From: a virus
Virus record (IMG/VR): IMGVR_UViG_3300027754_000034
Location: 124,001 to 188,000 of that record
Length of the DNA: 64,000 bases
Reading direction: 5' to 3' (one strand)
The notes beneath the pieces were generated by a model, which worked only from the letters and a program-made list of their open reading frames with translations, did not search any database and was not told the origin of the DNA. Shown piece after piece: positions 38,280 to 49,115 of the stretch; position 1 is the stretch's first letter; every line of letters begins with the position of its first letter. Made by a program: the position numbers and the translations under genes.

Positions 38280-38840
38280 TCAGATCTCGGGGGAGATCAC
38301 CCGGGCCTGGTCTCGAAGCGCGGGATCAGCTGCCATCAGCTGGTCTCGAACCACGACCAAGGTGGCCTTGCTGTAACGTGTGCCCACCAATGTTGCGTAA
38401 CCAAGCATCCCATGCTTGGTGGTTGCAAACCGGATCCCATCGGCCTTGAGCTGCCCGAGTGGCTTGCCATCCTTGTCCGTTGGGACCTTTAGATCTCCCT
38501 CCCAGGCCTTCTCGAAGGCCTGGGCCGGTTCCTCACCAGCGGTGGTGAGTGCCTCGAAGGAGGCCATGATTTGGGAGGCGATGCCAGTGCTCGCGAGAGC
38601 GTGGCTCGACATGAACCCCCTCCGGTTCTTACTTGTGGTCTCTTTCGAGGCCACCTCGTCTTGTGTCTGGAGGAGGAAGGTCAAGAGGAAGACGCAGCGC
38701 GCGGCGGCATCGTCGTTCGAGACTCTGTGCCGCAATTCTTCGACCCCGATGAAGGGCCACTGGCGGAAGCCAGGGGAAGGGACCTTGATCTGGACGAGGT
38801 TGTTGATGAGCATGGAAATGGTCTTGATGTTGTTGTTCAC
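38280..38840 (-). CDS. hypothetical protein behind a four-copy promoter-like array
   Basis: 186 residues from a GTG at 38840 with GGAG seven bases before. Reads VNNNIKTISMLINNLVQIKVP, 'GFRQWPFIGVEELRHRV', 'TSKNRRGFMSSHALASTG' and a helical C-terminal domain with KHGMLGYATLVGTRYSKATL. 'NxRGFMSSxA' resembles a conserved motif in small phage proteins, which supports the longer form over an internal ATG at 38612 (GGAGGGGG before it). A copy-like 24-mer (38691-38714) lies within the coding sequence. GC-rich; likely very highly transcribed. Confidence 0.65.
   Translation of the reverse strand: MNNNIKTISMLINNLVQIKVPSPGFRQWPFIGVEELRHRVSNDDAAARCVFLLTFLLQTQDEVASKETTSKNRRGFMSSHALASTGIASQIMASFEALTTAGEEPAQAFEKAWEGDLKVPTDKDGKPLGQLKADGIRFATTKHGMLGYATLVGTRYSKATLVVVRDQLMAADPALRDQARVISPEI
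38691..38714 (-). promoter_or_regulatory. element-like 24-mer inside a coding sequence
   Basis: Minus strand GACGATGC, 8 bases, GCTGCGTC in the right spacing, with CTTCC after it, but the first box is poor and it lies in frame within the 186-residue gene (DDAAARCVFL). It could drive an internal start at 38612 or be chance. Confidence 0.3.
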
Positions 38841-38910
38841 GGTCGGCTCCAATGCAGGTGAAGGTGAAATGTCCGAAAGCGGCACCTGCAAGCCGCTCTC
38901 GCATCAGGAG

Positions 38911-39112
38911 GACGCAGCGCCCGGTGCAGCTGTCGCTGCGACCGGATCACCGCTCCCTCACACAAGGAGGACGCAGCGCCCGGTGCAGCTGTCGCTGCGA
39001 CCGGATCACCGCTCCCTCACACAAGGAGGACGCAGCGCCCGGGGCAGCTGTCGCTGCGACCGGATCACCCCGTCTCCCTCACAAGGAGGACGCAGCGCCC
39101 GGGGCAGCTGTC
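38911..39112 (-). promoter_or_regulatory. four tandem copies of the GC-rich element
   Basis: 24-mers at 38911-38934, 38970-38993, 39029-39052 and 39089-39112, spaced 59, 59 and 60 bases, each GACAGCTG-N8-GCTGCGTC on the minus strand. Each is followed by CTCCTTGTG and a GGTGATCCGGTCGCAGC spacer. The last box lies 70 bases before the GTG at 38840. The spacers are identical, not unique, so this is not a CRISPR. Confidence 0.75.
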
Positions 39113-39122
39113 ACCCAGTGAC

Positions 39123-39246
39123 AATCTCCATCCCCCTATATATATAGGGGGATGGAGATTGGGTGAAAATTGGTATACCCCCCTATATATATAGGGGGAT
39201 GGAGATTGGGTGAAAATTGGTATACCCCCATATGTATAGGGGGGAT
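39123..39246. repeat. tandem palindromes CCCCCTATATATATAGGGGG
   Basis: Positions 39123-39160 are a perfect 38-base palindrome (AATCTCCATCCCCCTATA and its complement). The unit GGGGGATGGAGATTGGGTGAAAATTGGTATACCCCC then repeats with a period of about 47 bases two more times, the last diverged. It can extrude as cruciforms or form strong RNA hairpins on either strand. Confidence 0.8.
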
Positions 39247-39363
39247 GGGGTATAGGGAAAATTAGGTAGGGATCAGTGAACCCCTTTGGGAGGGGAAACC
39301 GTGAGCCTGGTAAAATGGGGGGTCCCCGGTGAAAATTGGGTACGATTCAGTTTACACGGTAGT

Positions 39364-39580
39364 GGTCCCGTTTCAAACATATCTGGGTATTTGACATCAC
39401 GATAAAAAACGGTCCCATTTCAAACATATCTGGGTATCCTGAATGCTAATAACTGGGTATCATGAATGCTGATACAAGTGGATTCCACCCTAGAAATGTT
39501 TAACTTGTAACTCCGCATTCATAACGATCCTGACGTATTCAGGTATTTGCGGAATTAAAGTGGTCCCATTTCAACCATAT
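39364..39580 (+). repeat. interspersed 27-bp direct repeats
   Basis: GGTCCCGTTTCAAACATATC at 39364 and GGTCCCATTTCAAACATATC at 39411 are followed by TGGGTAT. A third, shorter copy (ggtcccatttcaaccatat) is at 39562. Between them 'gaatgctaataactgggtatc' and 'gaatgctgatac' form another partial repeat. Such iterated sites are common at replication origins. Confidence 0.6.
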
Positions 39581-39907
39581 TTTGGAATGTAAAGCCATAA
39601 TATCCGGGTTTTTAAAACCGGTTATGCTTTATCTCTTTAAATGATAATCCTGAAAGTTCATCCAAAAATCTGAATATATCGAGATAAACGACTCTAAATA
39701 AAAACCTTTTTGGAGAAGAAATTAAACGGGAAATTCTTTTTTGGGTCCCCCTTCCCACATTATACATTATGTAATTTCATTTTTGTTCTATCACAGAACA
39801 TCCTGATATTGACGCTTCACAAGCATGCTTTTTAAGTGTTTATGGGTCCCGCAGTTTAAAATCACCGGGTCAATCAGTATGGTGTGTAGATTATATGGAG
39901 GCAGTAA

Positions 39908-40117
39908 ATGAAAGAATTTCAAATATGGAGTGAAGGTTTTAGTATGGGCAATAAAATCACACGAGCTAGTTATATGGGGATTTCTAGAGGTGCTTCCTTT
40001 CATGAAGCGTGTGATTATTTTTTCCGAAAAAATCCTCGTTATAATTCGTCAGACATTACTCATTGGGGATGCAGGCTTTTCGAGGATGAAAAATCTGCTA
40101 GAAGCCGATTTGGGTGA
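39908..40117 (+). CDS. hypothetical small protein
   Basis: 69 residues, MKEFQIWSEGFSMGNKITRASYMGIS. GGAGG lies six bases before the ATG, the clearest ribosome site on the plus strand here. Contains 'SFHEACDYFFRKNPRYNSS' and ends KSARSRFG. First rightward gene of the control region. Function unknown. Confidence 0.7.
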   Translation: MKEFQIWSEGFSMGNKITRASYMGISRGASFHEACDYFFRKNPRYNSSDITHWGCRLFEDEKSARSRFG

Positions 40118-40120
40118 TCG

Positions 40121-40462
40121 TCAAGTCATTTGTTCCAACATATCTTGAGCCTTATCGGACATCTCACCTTTACCTTTACCTTTACCTTTTTTCTGGTCTC
40201 TACGGTTTACCTTTTTTAGCTCTTTCTTTTCCTGGTTCACTTGAGTAGTAGTCATTACCGTATTTTGGCTAGGTCGAGCCATATTTTTACATAACGGACA
40301 ATATACACCAGAAGTCTTCACGGTATCCAGGTACACTTGGAAATCAGCGTTACATTTTTCACATTTATAATCCCACAATTTCATAGCAAGTCTTTTTGAC
40401 GTCGCATTCCTAAAATTGTAAGTTTTACCAAGTAACTCGATAGAACGTCGAAATTCATCCAT
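40121..40462 (-). CDS. zinc-ribbon protein with Lys/Gly tail
   Basis: 113 residues from ATG 40462 (MDEFRRSIELLG), with GGTGAG before it. ATG 40384 (MKLWDYKCEKC) is an alternative. 'YKCEKCNADFQVYLD...SGVYCPLC' is a four-Cys zinc ribbon. The C-terminus carries KKGKGKGKGE, encoded by a tttacc repeat. A longer frame to 40528 would overlap the polymerase gene. Nucleic-acid binding likely. Confidence 0.65.
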   Translation of the reverse strand: MDEFRRSIELLGKTYNFRNATSKRLAMKLWDYKCEKCNADFQVYLDTVKTSGVYCPLCKNMARPSQNTVMTTTQVNQEKKELKKVNRRDQKKGKGKGKGEMSDKAQDMLEQMT

Positions 40463-40496
40463 ACAAAGGCTCACCATTAAGGGTGTAACCTTCCGA

Positions 40497-42179
40497 ATGG
40501 ATTTAACCGAACACTTCATTCGGACCATTCCTGATTCACATGAGTACCAAGAACGTTTAAAATTAGAACTTTCTTGGTTTCGGGGTAGCGCGGCTGAACC
40601 TTATTTATTAACCGTCGCCCAAATATGCAGAGCAACAGTCGATATACCTCGAATTATTCGCGGATCAGCAGGTTCCAGTCTTGTCGTCTACGCCCTCGGG
40701 ATTTCAGACATTGATCCCGTTCATTGGAACATTGAGCCAGAACGGTTCTTCCATCCCCGACGACATTCTCTTCCCGATATCGATTTAGACTTCCCCGACA
40801 ATCGTCGTGACGAAGTCTTCGAACGCATCTACAATTTATTTCCCGGAAGAGCAGCTCGAATCTCTAATCATTCTCAATTTTCCGACGCCGGGTCCATTCG
40901 ACAAGCCGTTCGGTTTCTCGGTTATCGACACCATTTACCCAGTAAATTCCTTCTTTCCGACGTCGTTCCCGGTCTTGAATCTCGCGCCGTCGAAATCGCT
41001 TCAGAGTTACGACACCAAGTCTACAACATATCGCTTCATTGCGGCGGAGTCGTCGTTTTCGACCACCAGGTTCCACCACATCTTCTAACAGATTCCCCCC
41101 GACAAATTCGACTCGATAAGTTGGAAACCGAACATCATCAATTTATGAAAATCGACATTTTATCTAACATTTCGCTCACCCAACTCCACGCAATATCGGA
41201 CGCTCCCTTTTCCTCATATTCTGAAAAGGACGAACTCACATCCCGTCTCTTATCTAGCGGGCGTTCTCTCGGCATCACTCAAGCGGAGTCTCCCGCTTTC
41301 CAGAAGCTCCTTCGAGCACTTCGTCCTAATTCTCTTCCAGACGTCGTTCTCGCTATGGCTCTCATTCGTCCAGCATCCGCTTGGCGAGCCCACAGGCGCG
41401 ATTTTCTTAATCAGTGGCATCAAAATAGAAGAACTTCTCTCATGGTTTATGAGGACGACGCTACGCAGGTAATATCACGCCTCACAGGTTTACCAGGTCC
41501 TGAATCCGATGAAATTCGCCGCGCCTTTATAAATCGTCATCTGGAAATAACCAAAACATTAAGAGACAAATTAGAATTAACAGAAGAAGGTAACGGGATA
41601 ATCCAGGATATAGAGGCTTTTCGCACATTTTCAATGTGCAAGTCTCATTCAGTATCTTACGGGCGAGTTGTATGGGCACTCGCATATCATAAAGCCCACA
41701 ACCCCTCCGCTTTTTGGTTATCCACCATCAACCATGCAAAGTCCATGTGGCGTGATTGGGTGCACATTGAAGAAGCGAAACTGTCAGGACTCGACATAAA
41801 GCCGGGGAAAAAACCCTTCATCCTATCCGGTTCTACTTTATATCCTTCGGGATATACACCAACACTTTTCCTTCCGGATCCCCTTTGGGAGCTTAAAACT
41901 TACGGGATGTGGTCCGGCAATACGTTTCCAGCCGGATGTGGTCACAGTTATGATGAGACTCGAATCTCTTTCAAAGGAATAATCGGTACTTCTCGAATTT
42001 TAAAATCAAAAGATGGAGACGCCACTACATTTGTTACCATTGGGACTTCTCCCGGCGTATACCGCGATCTAATCTTAGAGGGAGCGATCGATACGACTCG
42101 CCGGAACTTTATCGAAGGTACCGGGGATTCGTATGTAACAAATGGGAGTGAATCTGTTAAAGTAACTCATTACGAGTTA

Positions 42180-42185
<6 letters not shown>
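40497..42185 (+). CDS. compact DnaE-type DNA polymerase III alpha
   Basis: 562 residues. The palm of C-family polymerases is clear: '[19 protein letters not shown]' near 57-74 (compare GSAAGSLVAYALGIT) and catalytic '[17 protein letters not shown]' at 91-107. The fingers motif '[25 protein letters not shown]' is near 378. Cellular DnaE has about 1,160 residues with an N-terminal PHP domain and C-terminal HhH and OB domains. This protein starts at the palm and lacks the PHP domain; the remaining C-terminus is short. It is therefore either a minimal polymerase or one part of a split enzyme. Probably the replicative polymerase; overlaps the convergent collagen-like gene by 6 bases. Confidence 0.85.
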
Positions 42186-43986
<1,801 letters not shown>

Positions 43987-44005
43987 TAATGACCTATAGT
44001 CCGTA

Positions 44006-44896
<891 letters not shown>

Positions 44897-45131
44897 TTAC
44901 ATATGTTTTTTTATAAACAATTCACTTCAGATCATTATTTATTAGTTTATTAGTATGTAGGCACATACTTAACTTATGCTTTATGAAATCATTCTAAGGT
45001 AAGTTCGATCAATGAAACATAAATCATATGCAAGATTCTAGTCCGACTAGTTCTTAGTAAACCCCGGAACTCCTTTTACATATTTATTCTAGATTAATCA
45101 TAATAGAAAAGTCCCGAGTATTTATAATAAA

Positions 45132-45344
45132 TTAGGGAGAATTAGGGATATTGATTCCCATTTGTTTCAAAGCGTCCACCAATACTCTTAAGTTTTCTTC
45201 TACTGAGTTATTCTTAATATCTGGAATGCCTATGCTTTCTAATCCAGCCCTCTTCTTCACTTCTGCACTGGCTACATTAACAATATCTAGAAGTTCATCA
45301 TCGGGTATAATAGACATATTAGCTTTTAAAGATTCTAGGATCAT
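45132..45344 (-). CDS. hypothetical small helical protein
   Basis: 70 residues, MILESLKANMSIIPDDELLDIVNVASAEVKKRAG, acidic and helical. Placed between the virion-like gene at 45358 and the fibre genes, so possibly structural or a fibre chaperone. The gap 44897-45131 shows no gene. Confidence 0.6.
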   Translation of the reverse strand: MILESLKANMSIIPDDELLDIVNVASAEVKKRAGLESIGIPDIKNNSVEENLRVLVDALKQMGINIPNSP

Positions 45345-45357
45345 ATTTTATTGTACA

Positions 45358-46350
45358 TTAAGAAATGGTTATTGTTATCAAATTGGACTCAACCGGATTG
45401 TAATTAGAATTACCATTAAATTCGCATTTCAAGGATTGATTCATATCCCAGGATAATGAAGAATTATATTTCACCATTATAATTTCTGGATTCTGATTTA
45501 CCAGTCTTGTTTCTAACTTCCTTCTAGTCATTCCCTGTAATGATGTTACCTCGACCGTATAAGGAATTTCTAAATCATGTATTAAATTGATGGTAATCCA
45601 TTCATTGGTTGAAATTGTGGTCTTATTTGGCGAGATAGTGATATTCTGGTTTCCCTTGGAGACGTTAACGTTAAAATATTTTTTTGATTTTAAAAATGTG
45701 AATAAATCATCATCACCTGGATAGAAAGATACTGAATAATCCTGACTTCCAGCATCTTTTGGAATGTATGTTAAAGAAGCACTGTTATTTATCAAAGCTA
45801 TTCTAGGTCCATCATTCAATCTAACTTCTCCTTTTACGCTTATCGGTATTTCATTAAACAATGATACAGCTGTCACATTAATTACGTATGGAGACTGAAC
45901 TTCCGGAATCATCATCGGTGTAATCTGAAATTCTACAGATAATTTAGGGGATGAATCGAAAACATATTGACCATATATAGGAAATTCATGATCGTATAAT
46001 GTAATATTATTCCAAATCCAGGAATTTTTCAAATCAACCTTTTTAAATTCCTCTGCGGCATTTATTTCGTTTAAACTAGCGATTTCTTTGAACGCGTAGG
46101 CTGGGATGCTGTCTGTTACTAGTAAAACTGAGTATTGATTTTCTGCGATTCTGTCTACTCTAGATACATGTACTTTGGATATTATTTCATCTTGTAATTG
46201 ATATCCCTCTAAATACCAGTTAGTAACGAGTCCATTTTTAAATAATTTTATTGCGTTTTGTTCGGCAGTCTTGGAGTCTAGAGCAGATATGAGTATGCTA
46301 GCTCTAGCAAAGTATTTTTTACTAAATACAGTCAATACATAATTATTCAT
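45358..46350 (-). CDS. Ig-like multi-domain protein, probable virion component
   Basis: 330 residues from ATG 46350 (MNNYVLTVFSKK); a longer frame to 46452 overlaps the divergent glycosylase gene. The N-terminal 100 residues are a small alpha/beta domain. The rest is a chain of Ig-like beta-sandwich segments (VEFQITPMM...VINVTAVSLFNEIPISVKGEV; DYSVSFYPGDDDLF; ITISPNKTTISTNEWITINL). Such domains decorate phage tails and heads and bind carbohydrates. Its position next to fibre genes supports this. Confidence 0.7.
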   Translation of the reverse strand: MNNYVLTVFSKKYFARASILISALDSKTAEQNAIKLFKNGLVTNWYLEGYQLQDEIISKVHVSRVDRIAENQYSVLLVTDSIPAYAFKEIASLNEINAAEEFKKVDLKNSWIWNNITLYDHEFPIYGQYVFDSSPKLSVEFQITPMMIPEVQSPYVINVTAVSLFNEIPISVKGEVRLNDGPRIALINNSASLTYIPKDAGSQDYSVSFYPGDDDLFTFLKSKKYFNVNVSKGNQNITISPNKTTISTNEWITINLIHDLEIPYTVEVTSLQGMTRRKLETRLVNQNPEIIMVKYNSSLSWDMNQSLKCEFNGNSNYNPVESNLITITIS

Positions 46351-46416
46351 AACAAAATATCCGATAAAAATTCCGACTTGGATATTTTTATGTAATATTT
46401 TGATGTAATATTTTGT

Positions 46417-47106
46417 GTGGAAAGACACACTACACTTGATCAAAATTACCATAAATACGCTCCATCAGAATGTCTAAACCCCAAAGAATGGTTCGAAAAG
46501 GCATTCCAGTTCGGTCATGAATATTATGGTTCAGAAATAACTAGAGCTAGTGCAGTAGATTTTAAAAAGGTTTCCCCCAGTTTATTCTTCTCAGAATATA
46601 TCTGGGTAGTTCATGCGACAGGCTTTTCAGCAAAAGCAGTTAGTAAATTTATCGAACGTCTGTCGAAAGCATATGGGGAGTATGATACACTAAGCCAAAA
46701 ATCCATAGAAGAGGCACTAATGATAGTAACTCCTGTCGTGAATAACCCTCCTAAAATTAGAGCCATATGGGAGACATCAAAATTACTTAATCATGGCATT
46801 ATACTTATGGGTTGGGAGGAGTTCAAAAATACTAAATTAAACGACCTAGAAAAACTGCAATCACTTCCATATATAGGAAAAGTAACTAAATATCATTTAG
46901 GCAGAAATATTGGAATGTTAGATTGTGTAAAACCAGATTTACACTTAGTGAGATTGAGGAAAAAATTCGGGTACGAATCTGAAATAGAAATGATAAGAGA
47001 TATGTCTATGGGTCACGAATTACCACTAGGAATCGCTGATATGATTGCTTGGTACTATGCTTCTACCTTTGGAACCAGCCATATGAAAAATAAAGGAGAC
47101 CGATAA
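46417..47106 (+). CDS. HhH-GPD-type DNA glycosylase-like protein
   Basis: 229 residues from a GTG. 'LEKLQSLPYIGKVTKYHLGRNIGMLDCVKPDLHLVRLRKKFG' contains a helix-hairpin-helix (LPYIGKVT) and the following conserved Asp (KPDLHLVR) of the endonuclease III/AlkA superfamily. These remove damaged or unusual bases. The N-terminal half is a helical domain without a recognised iron-sulfur cluster. In a phage with modified DNA it might remove wrong bases (inference). Its stop overlaps the dNMP kinase start (TAATG). Confidence 0.75.
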   Translation: MERHTTLDQNYHKYAPSECLNPKEWFEKAFQFGHEYYGSEITRASAVDFKKVSPSLFFSEYIWVVHATGFSAKAVSKFIERLSKAYGEYDTLSQKSIEEALMIVTPVVNNPPKIRAIWETSKLLNHGIILMGWEEFKNTKLNDLEKLQSLPYIGKVTKYHLGRNIGMLDCVKPDLHLVRLRKKFGYESEIEMIRDMSMGHELPLGIADMIAWYYASTFGTSHMKNKGDR

Positions 47107-47915
47107 TGAATTATATTTTTGGAATATCTGGATTCGCAGGTATTGGTAAAGATGAATTTTGTAGAAGACTTGTGTCGAATTACGGGGCAACGCATATTGG
47201 ACTCATAGATCCAGGTAAAAGAACATTGCACGAAATATATGGATTCTCGGAAAAACAGTTATTTGGTCCTTCGAAGTATAGGAATTACGGTGACTTGAGA
47301 TATCCTAAAGCGCCATTTTTTGAGGAGAAACTCATTAGAACGAACATCAAGAATGAAACAGGCAAACACTTTTGGGTTAAATCTCTAAATTCCCATATCG
47401 ACAGTCAAGACTGTATTTCAGAAGGAGACCCAAAGTACTGGCTATCTCCTAGAGAAGCATTACAACAAGTGGGGGAACTTTTAAATAATTTATATCAAAA
47501 TACTTGGATAGATTTAGGATTGAAGACCCATCAAGTATTAGCTGAGGGAGGATATAAATATTCTAGAATGGAAGGGTTAAAAAAAGATAATTCAATACCA
47601 AAACCGAAGACATTCATTTCCTGTTTTTCAGATTTTAGACATCATAATGAAATTCATGCTACTAGAAAATTAGAATCTGCGGATTTGAAGACTATTTTAA
47701 TAAGAATTAAATCCTGTAAAATTCCGCAACCACAACATGATCATAAATCTGAGATAGAACAAACGACTATTCCAGATTCACATTTCGATTTTATCATTCA
47801 AAATGACGGTACTCTAATGTTATACCATGAAATGATAGATAAAATATTATATGAAGTATTTAATACTAATCATCTGGAATCTCCTGAATCATCAATGATC
47901 AATGGAAGTACTTAG
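47106..47915 (+). CDS. deoxynucleoside monophosphate kinase
   Basis: 269 residues. Walker A 'GFAGIGKDEFCR' at 9-16, then 'YWLSPREALQQVGE', 'FISCFSDFRHHNEI' and 'FDFIIQNDGTLMLYHEM', the ordered features of the T4 gene 1-type dNMP kinase family. It makes dNDPs from dNMPs and, in a phage making dZMP, could accept that substrate (inference). Coupled to the glycosylase gene; overlaps the convergent downstream gene by 17 bases. Confidence 0.87.
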   Translation: MNYIFGISGFAGIGKDEFCRRLVSNYGATHIGLIDPGKRTLHEIYGFSEKQLFGPSKYRNYGDLRYPKAPFFEEKLIRTNIKNETGKHFWVKSLNSHIDSQDCISEGDPKYWLSPREALQQVGELLNNLYQNTWIDLGLKTHQVLAEGGYKYSRMEGLKKDNSIPKPKTFISCFSDFRHHNEIHATRKLESADLKTILIRIKSCKIPQPQHDHKSEIEQTTIPDSHFDFIIQNDGTLMLYHEMIDKILYEVFNTNHLESPESSMINGST

Positions 47916-48741
47916 TGATTATCCATTGCAAAAAGGCTATAGCAGCTGCCATGGTTCCCACAGGAATAGTAATTTTTCGAGTCAATCCTTTTCCGGATTG
48001 ATCAGCCTGATCAATAATCTGCGTTAAAGCTTCAGTTGTGGTTTTCTTAACATGACCTTCAAAGGTCGCCATTCGCGAATCATGTATCACATCGGATGTC
48101 ATTAGTTTCATTATTTCCTTCGTATGTATATTAAACTGGTTTATTACTTGATTTTTTAGTTCTTCTAAAGCATCTTTATTTTGTATAGCTGCGGCCTCCG
48201 CCTTTTTTGAGGCTGCAACCGCTTGATTTAAATCTTCTCTTGTCTTTATGATTTCTTCTTTAAGAGTATCATTGATGTCTAAAATCTCCTTTTTTATAGA
48301 TTTTAACTCCATGAGTGCAGCTGAAGTCTGAAACGTATTGTCTGCTGACATCTTTGCGAACTTAAATCCTATGTCCGCCTTTTCTGTTAAAACCATTAAT
48401 TCCACGTGGAAAATTAAATATTCATCATCTTTATATTCTATGCTCATCATCCACCATGCTATTTTATGTTTAGCGCATGAAATAGGCCACAACGTTTTTA
48501 GTGGGACACTGTGTGGGGAATAGCCAGTAAGTAATCTTGATAATCTACCCCTAAAGGTTTCGTCCACCAAGCCGAATATACTAGTATTAAGAATAGAGTT
48601 TAATTCCCCATTGCACTTTTCTGTTAAGGAGGTATTCACCCAAGTAACAGTTCCTGAAAGACATTCTAACTCAAAGTATGATTTTTCAGAGTATGCCTTG
48701 TCTTCTTTAAATAATTCTCTAGATGCATTTGACTCTTGCAT
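47899..48741 (-). CDS. PAS-like domain, coiled coil and C-terminal membrane anchor
   Basis: 280 residues. Residues about 20-120 have the PAS fold's strand and helix pattern ('YFELECLSGTVTWVNTSLTEKCNGEL...IFGLVDETFRGRLSRLL...IEYKDDEYLIFHVE'). Residues 130-240 form a long coiled coil (IKKEILDINDTLKEEIIKTREDL). Residues about 255-275 (VGTMAAAIAFLQWIITKYF) are a membrane helix. The layout resembles a sensor or membrane-tethered scaffold. No kinase or cyclase output domain is present. Target unknown. Confidence 0.7.
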   Translation of the reverse strand: MQESNASRELFKEDKAYSEKSYFELECLSGTVTWVNTSLTEKCNGELNSILNTSIFGLVDETFRGRLSRLLTGYSPHSVPLKTLWPISCAKHKIAWWMMSIEYKDDEYLIFHVELMVLTEKADIGFKFAKMSADNTFQTSAALMELKSIKKEILDINDTLKEEIIKTREDLNQAVAASKKAEAAAIQNKDALEELKNQVINQFNIHTKEIMKLMTSDVIHDSRMATFEGHVKKTTTEALTQIIDQADQSGKGLTRKITIPVGTMAAAIAFLQWIITKYFH

Positions 48742-48782
48742 TATTCTGTAAAGTATATTAACGATTAAACACTGAAAGAATC

Positions 48783-49115
48783 ATGATTTTAGAAATGAGA
48801 TGTGAAAAATGCAGAGTATCTGATTATTGTCCTTCGAAGGGTTCGTCTCCTGGCGTCCTTAAAAATGGAAAGCATGCGTTATGTAGATTAGTAGGGGGAT
48901 ATGGACGAAAAACTCTTCCTGAAAAAATCCTTTCTAAGGAATCGAAAGAATTGTCAGCAAACGGTAGGAATTGTCTAACAATAGCTGAAATTCCCATTAT
49001 TTTAGGAAATGATGTATTTTACAAAATAGAAAAGATATTCTCGCCCCCAGTTTTACATGAGAGAGAATCTCTCTCATGGCATCAGAAAATGTTAATGCCT
49101 AAAAGAAAATCATAA
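48783..49115 (+). CDS. Cys-rich hypothetical protein
   Basis: 110 residues. 'MRCEKCRVSDYCPSKGSSPG...HALCRLVGGYG' has CxxC and two more cysteines close by, probably one zinc site. Start could be ATG 48783 or 48795. TGTAAAGTATATTA lies 30 bases upstream. Overlaps the convergent ThyX gene by 6 bases. Confidence 0.65.
   Translation: MILEMRCEKCRVSDYCPSKGSSPGVLKNGKHALCRLVGGYGRKTLPEKILSKESKELSANGRNCLTIAEIPIILGNDVFYKIEKIFSPPVLHERESLSWHQKMLMPKRKS

Larger units (their letters stand above)
38841..39907. other. gene-free control region of about 1.07 kb
   Basis: No supported gene on either strand. From left to right: a diverged copy of the GTGTCCGAAAGCGGC hairpin (38871-38900), four tandem promoter-like elements (38911-39112), three palindromic units (39123-39246), a G-rich stretch with 'gaaaattgggta' repeats, then AT-rich DNA with three copies of GGTCCCRTTTCAAACATATCTGGGTAT-like repeat (39364, 39411, 39562, listed by start). 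Genes to the left run leftwards and the first genes to the right run rightwards, so transcription diverges here. An origin or master control region is plausible. Confidence 0.7.

Noticed and set aside
38911-39112. CRISPR array
   Set aside because: Repeats are spaced regularly, but the spacers are nearly identical to each other and there are no cas genes.
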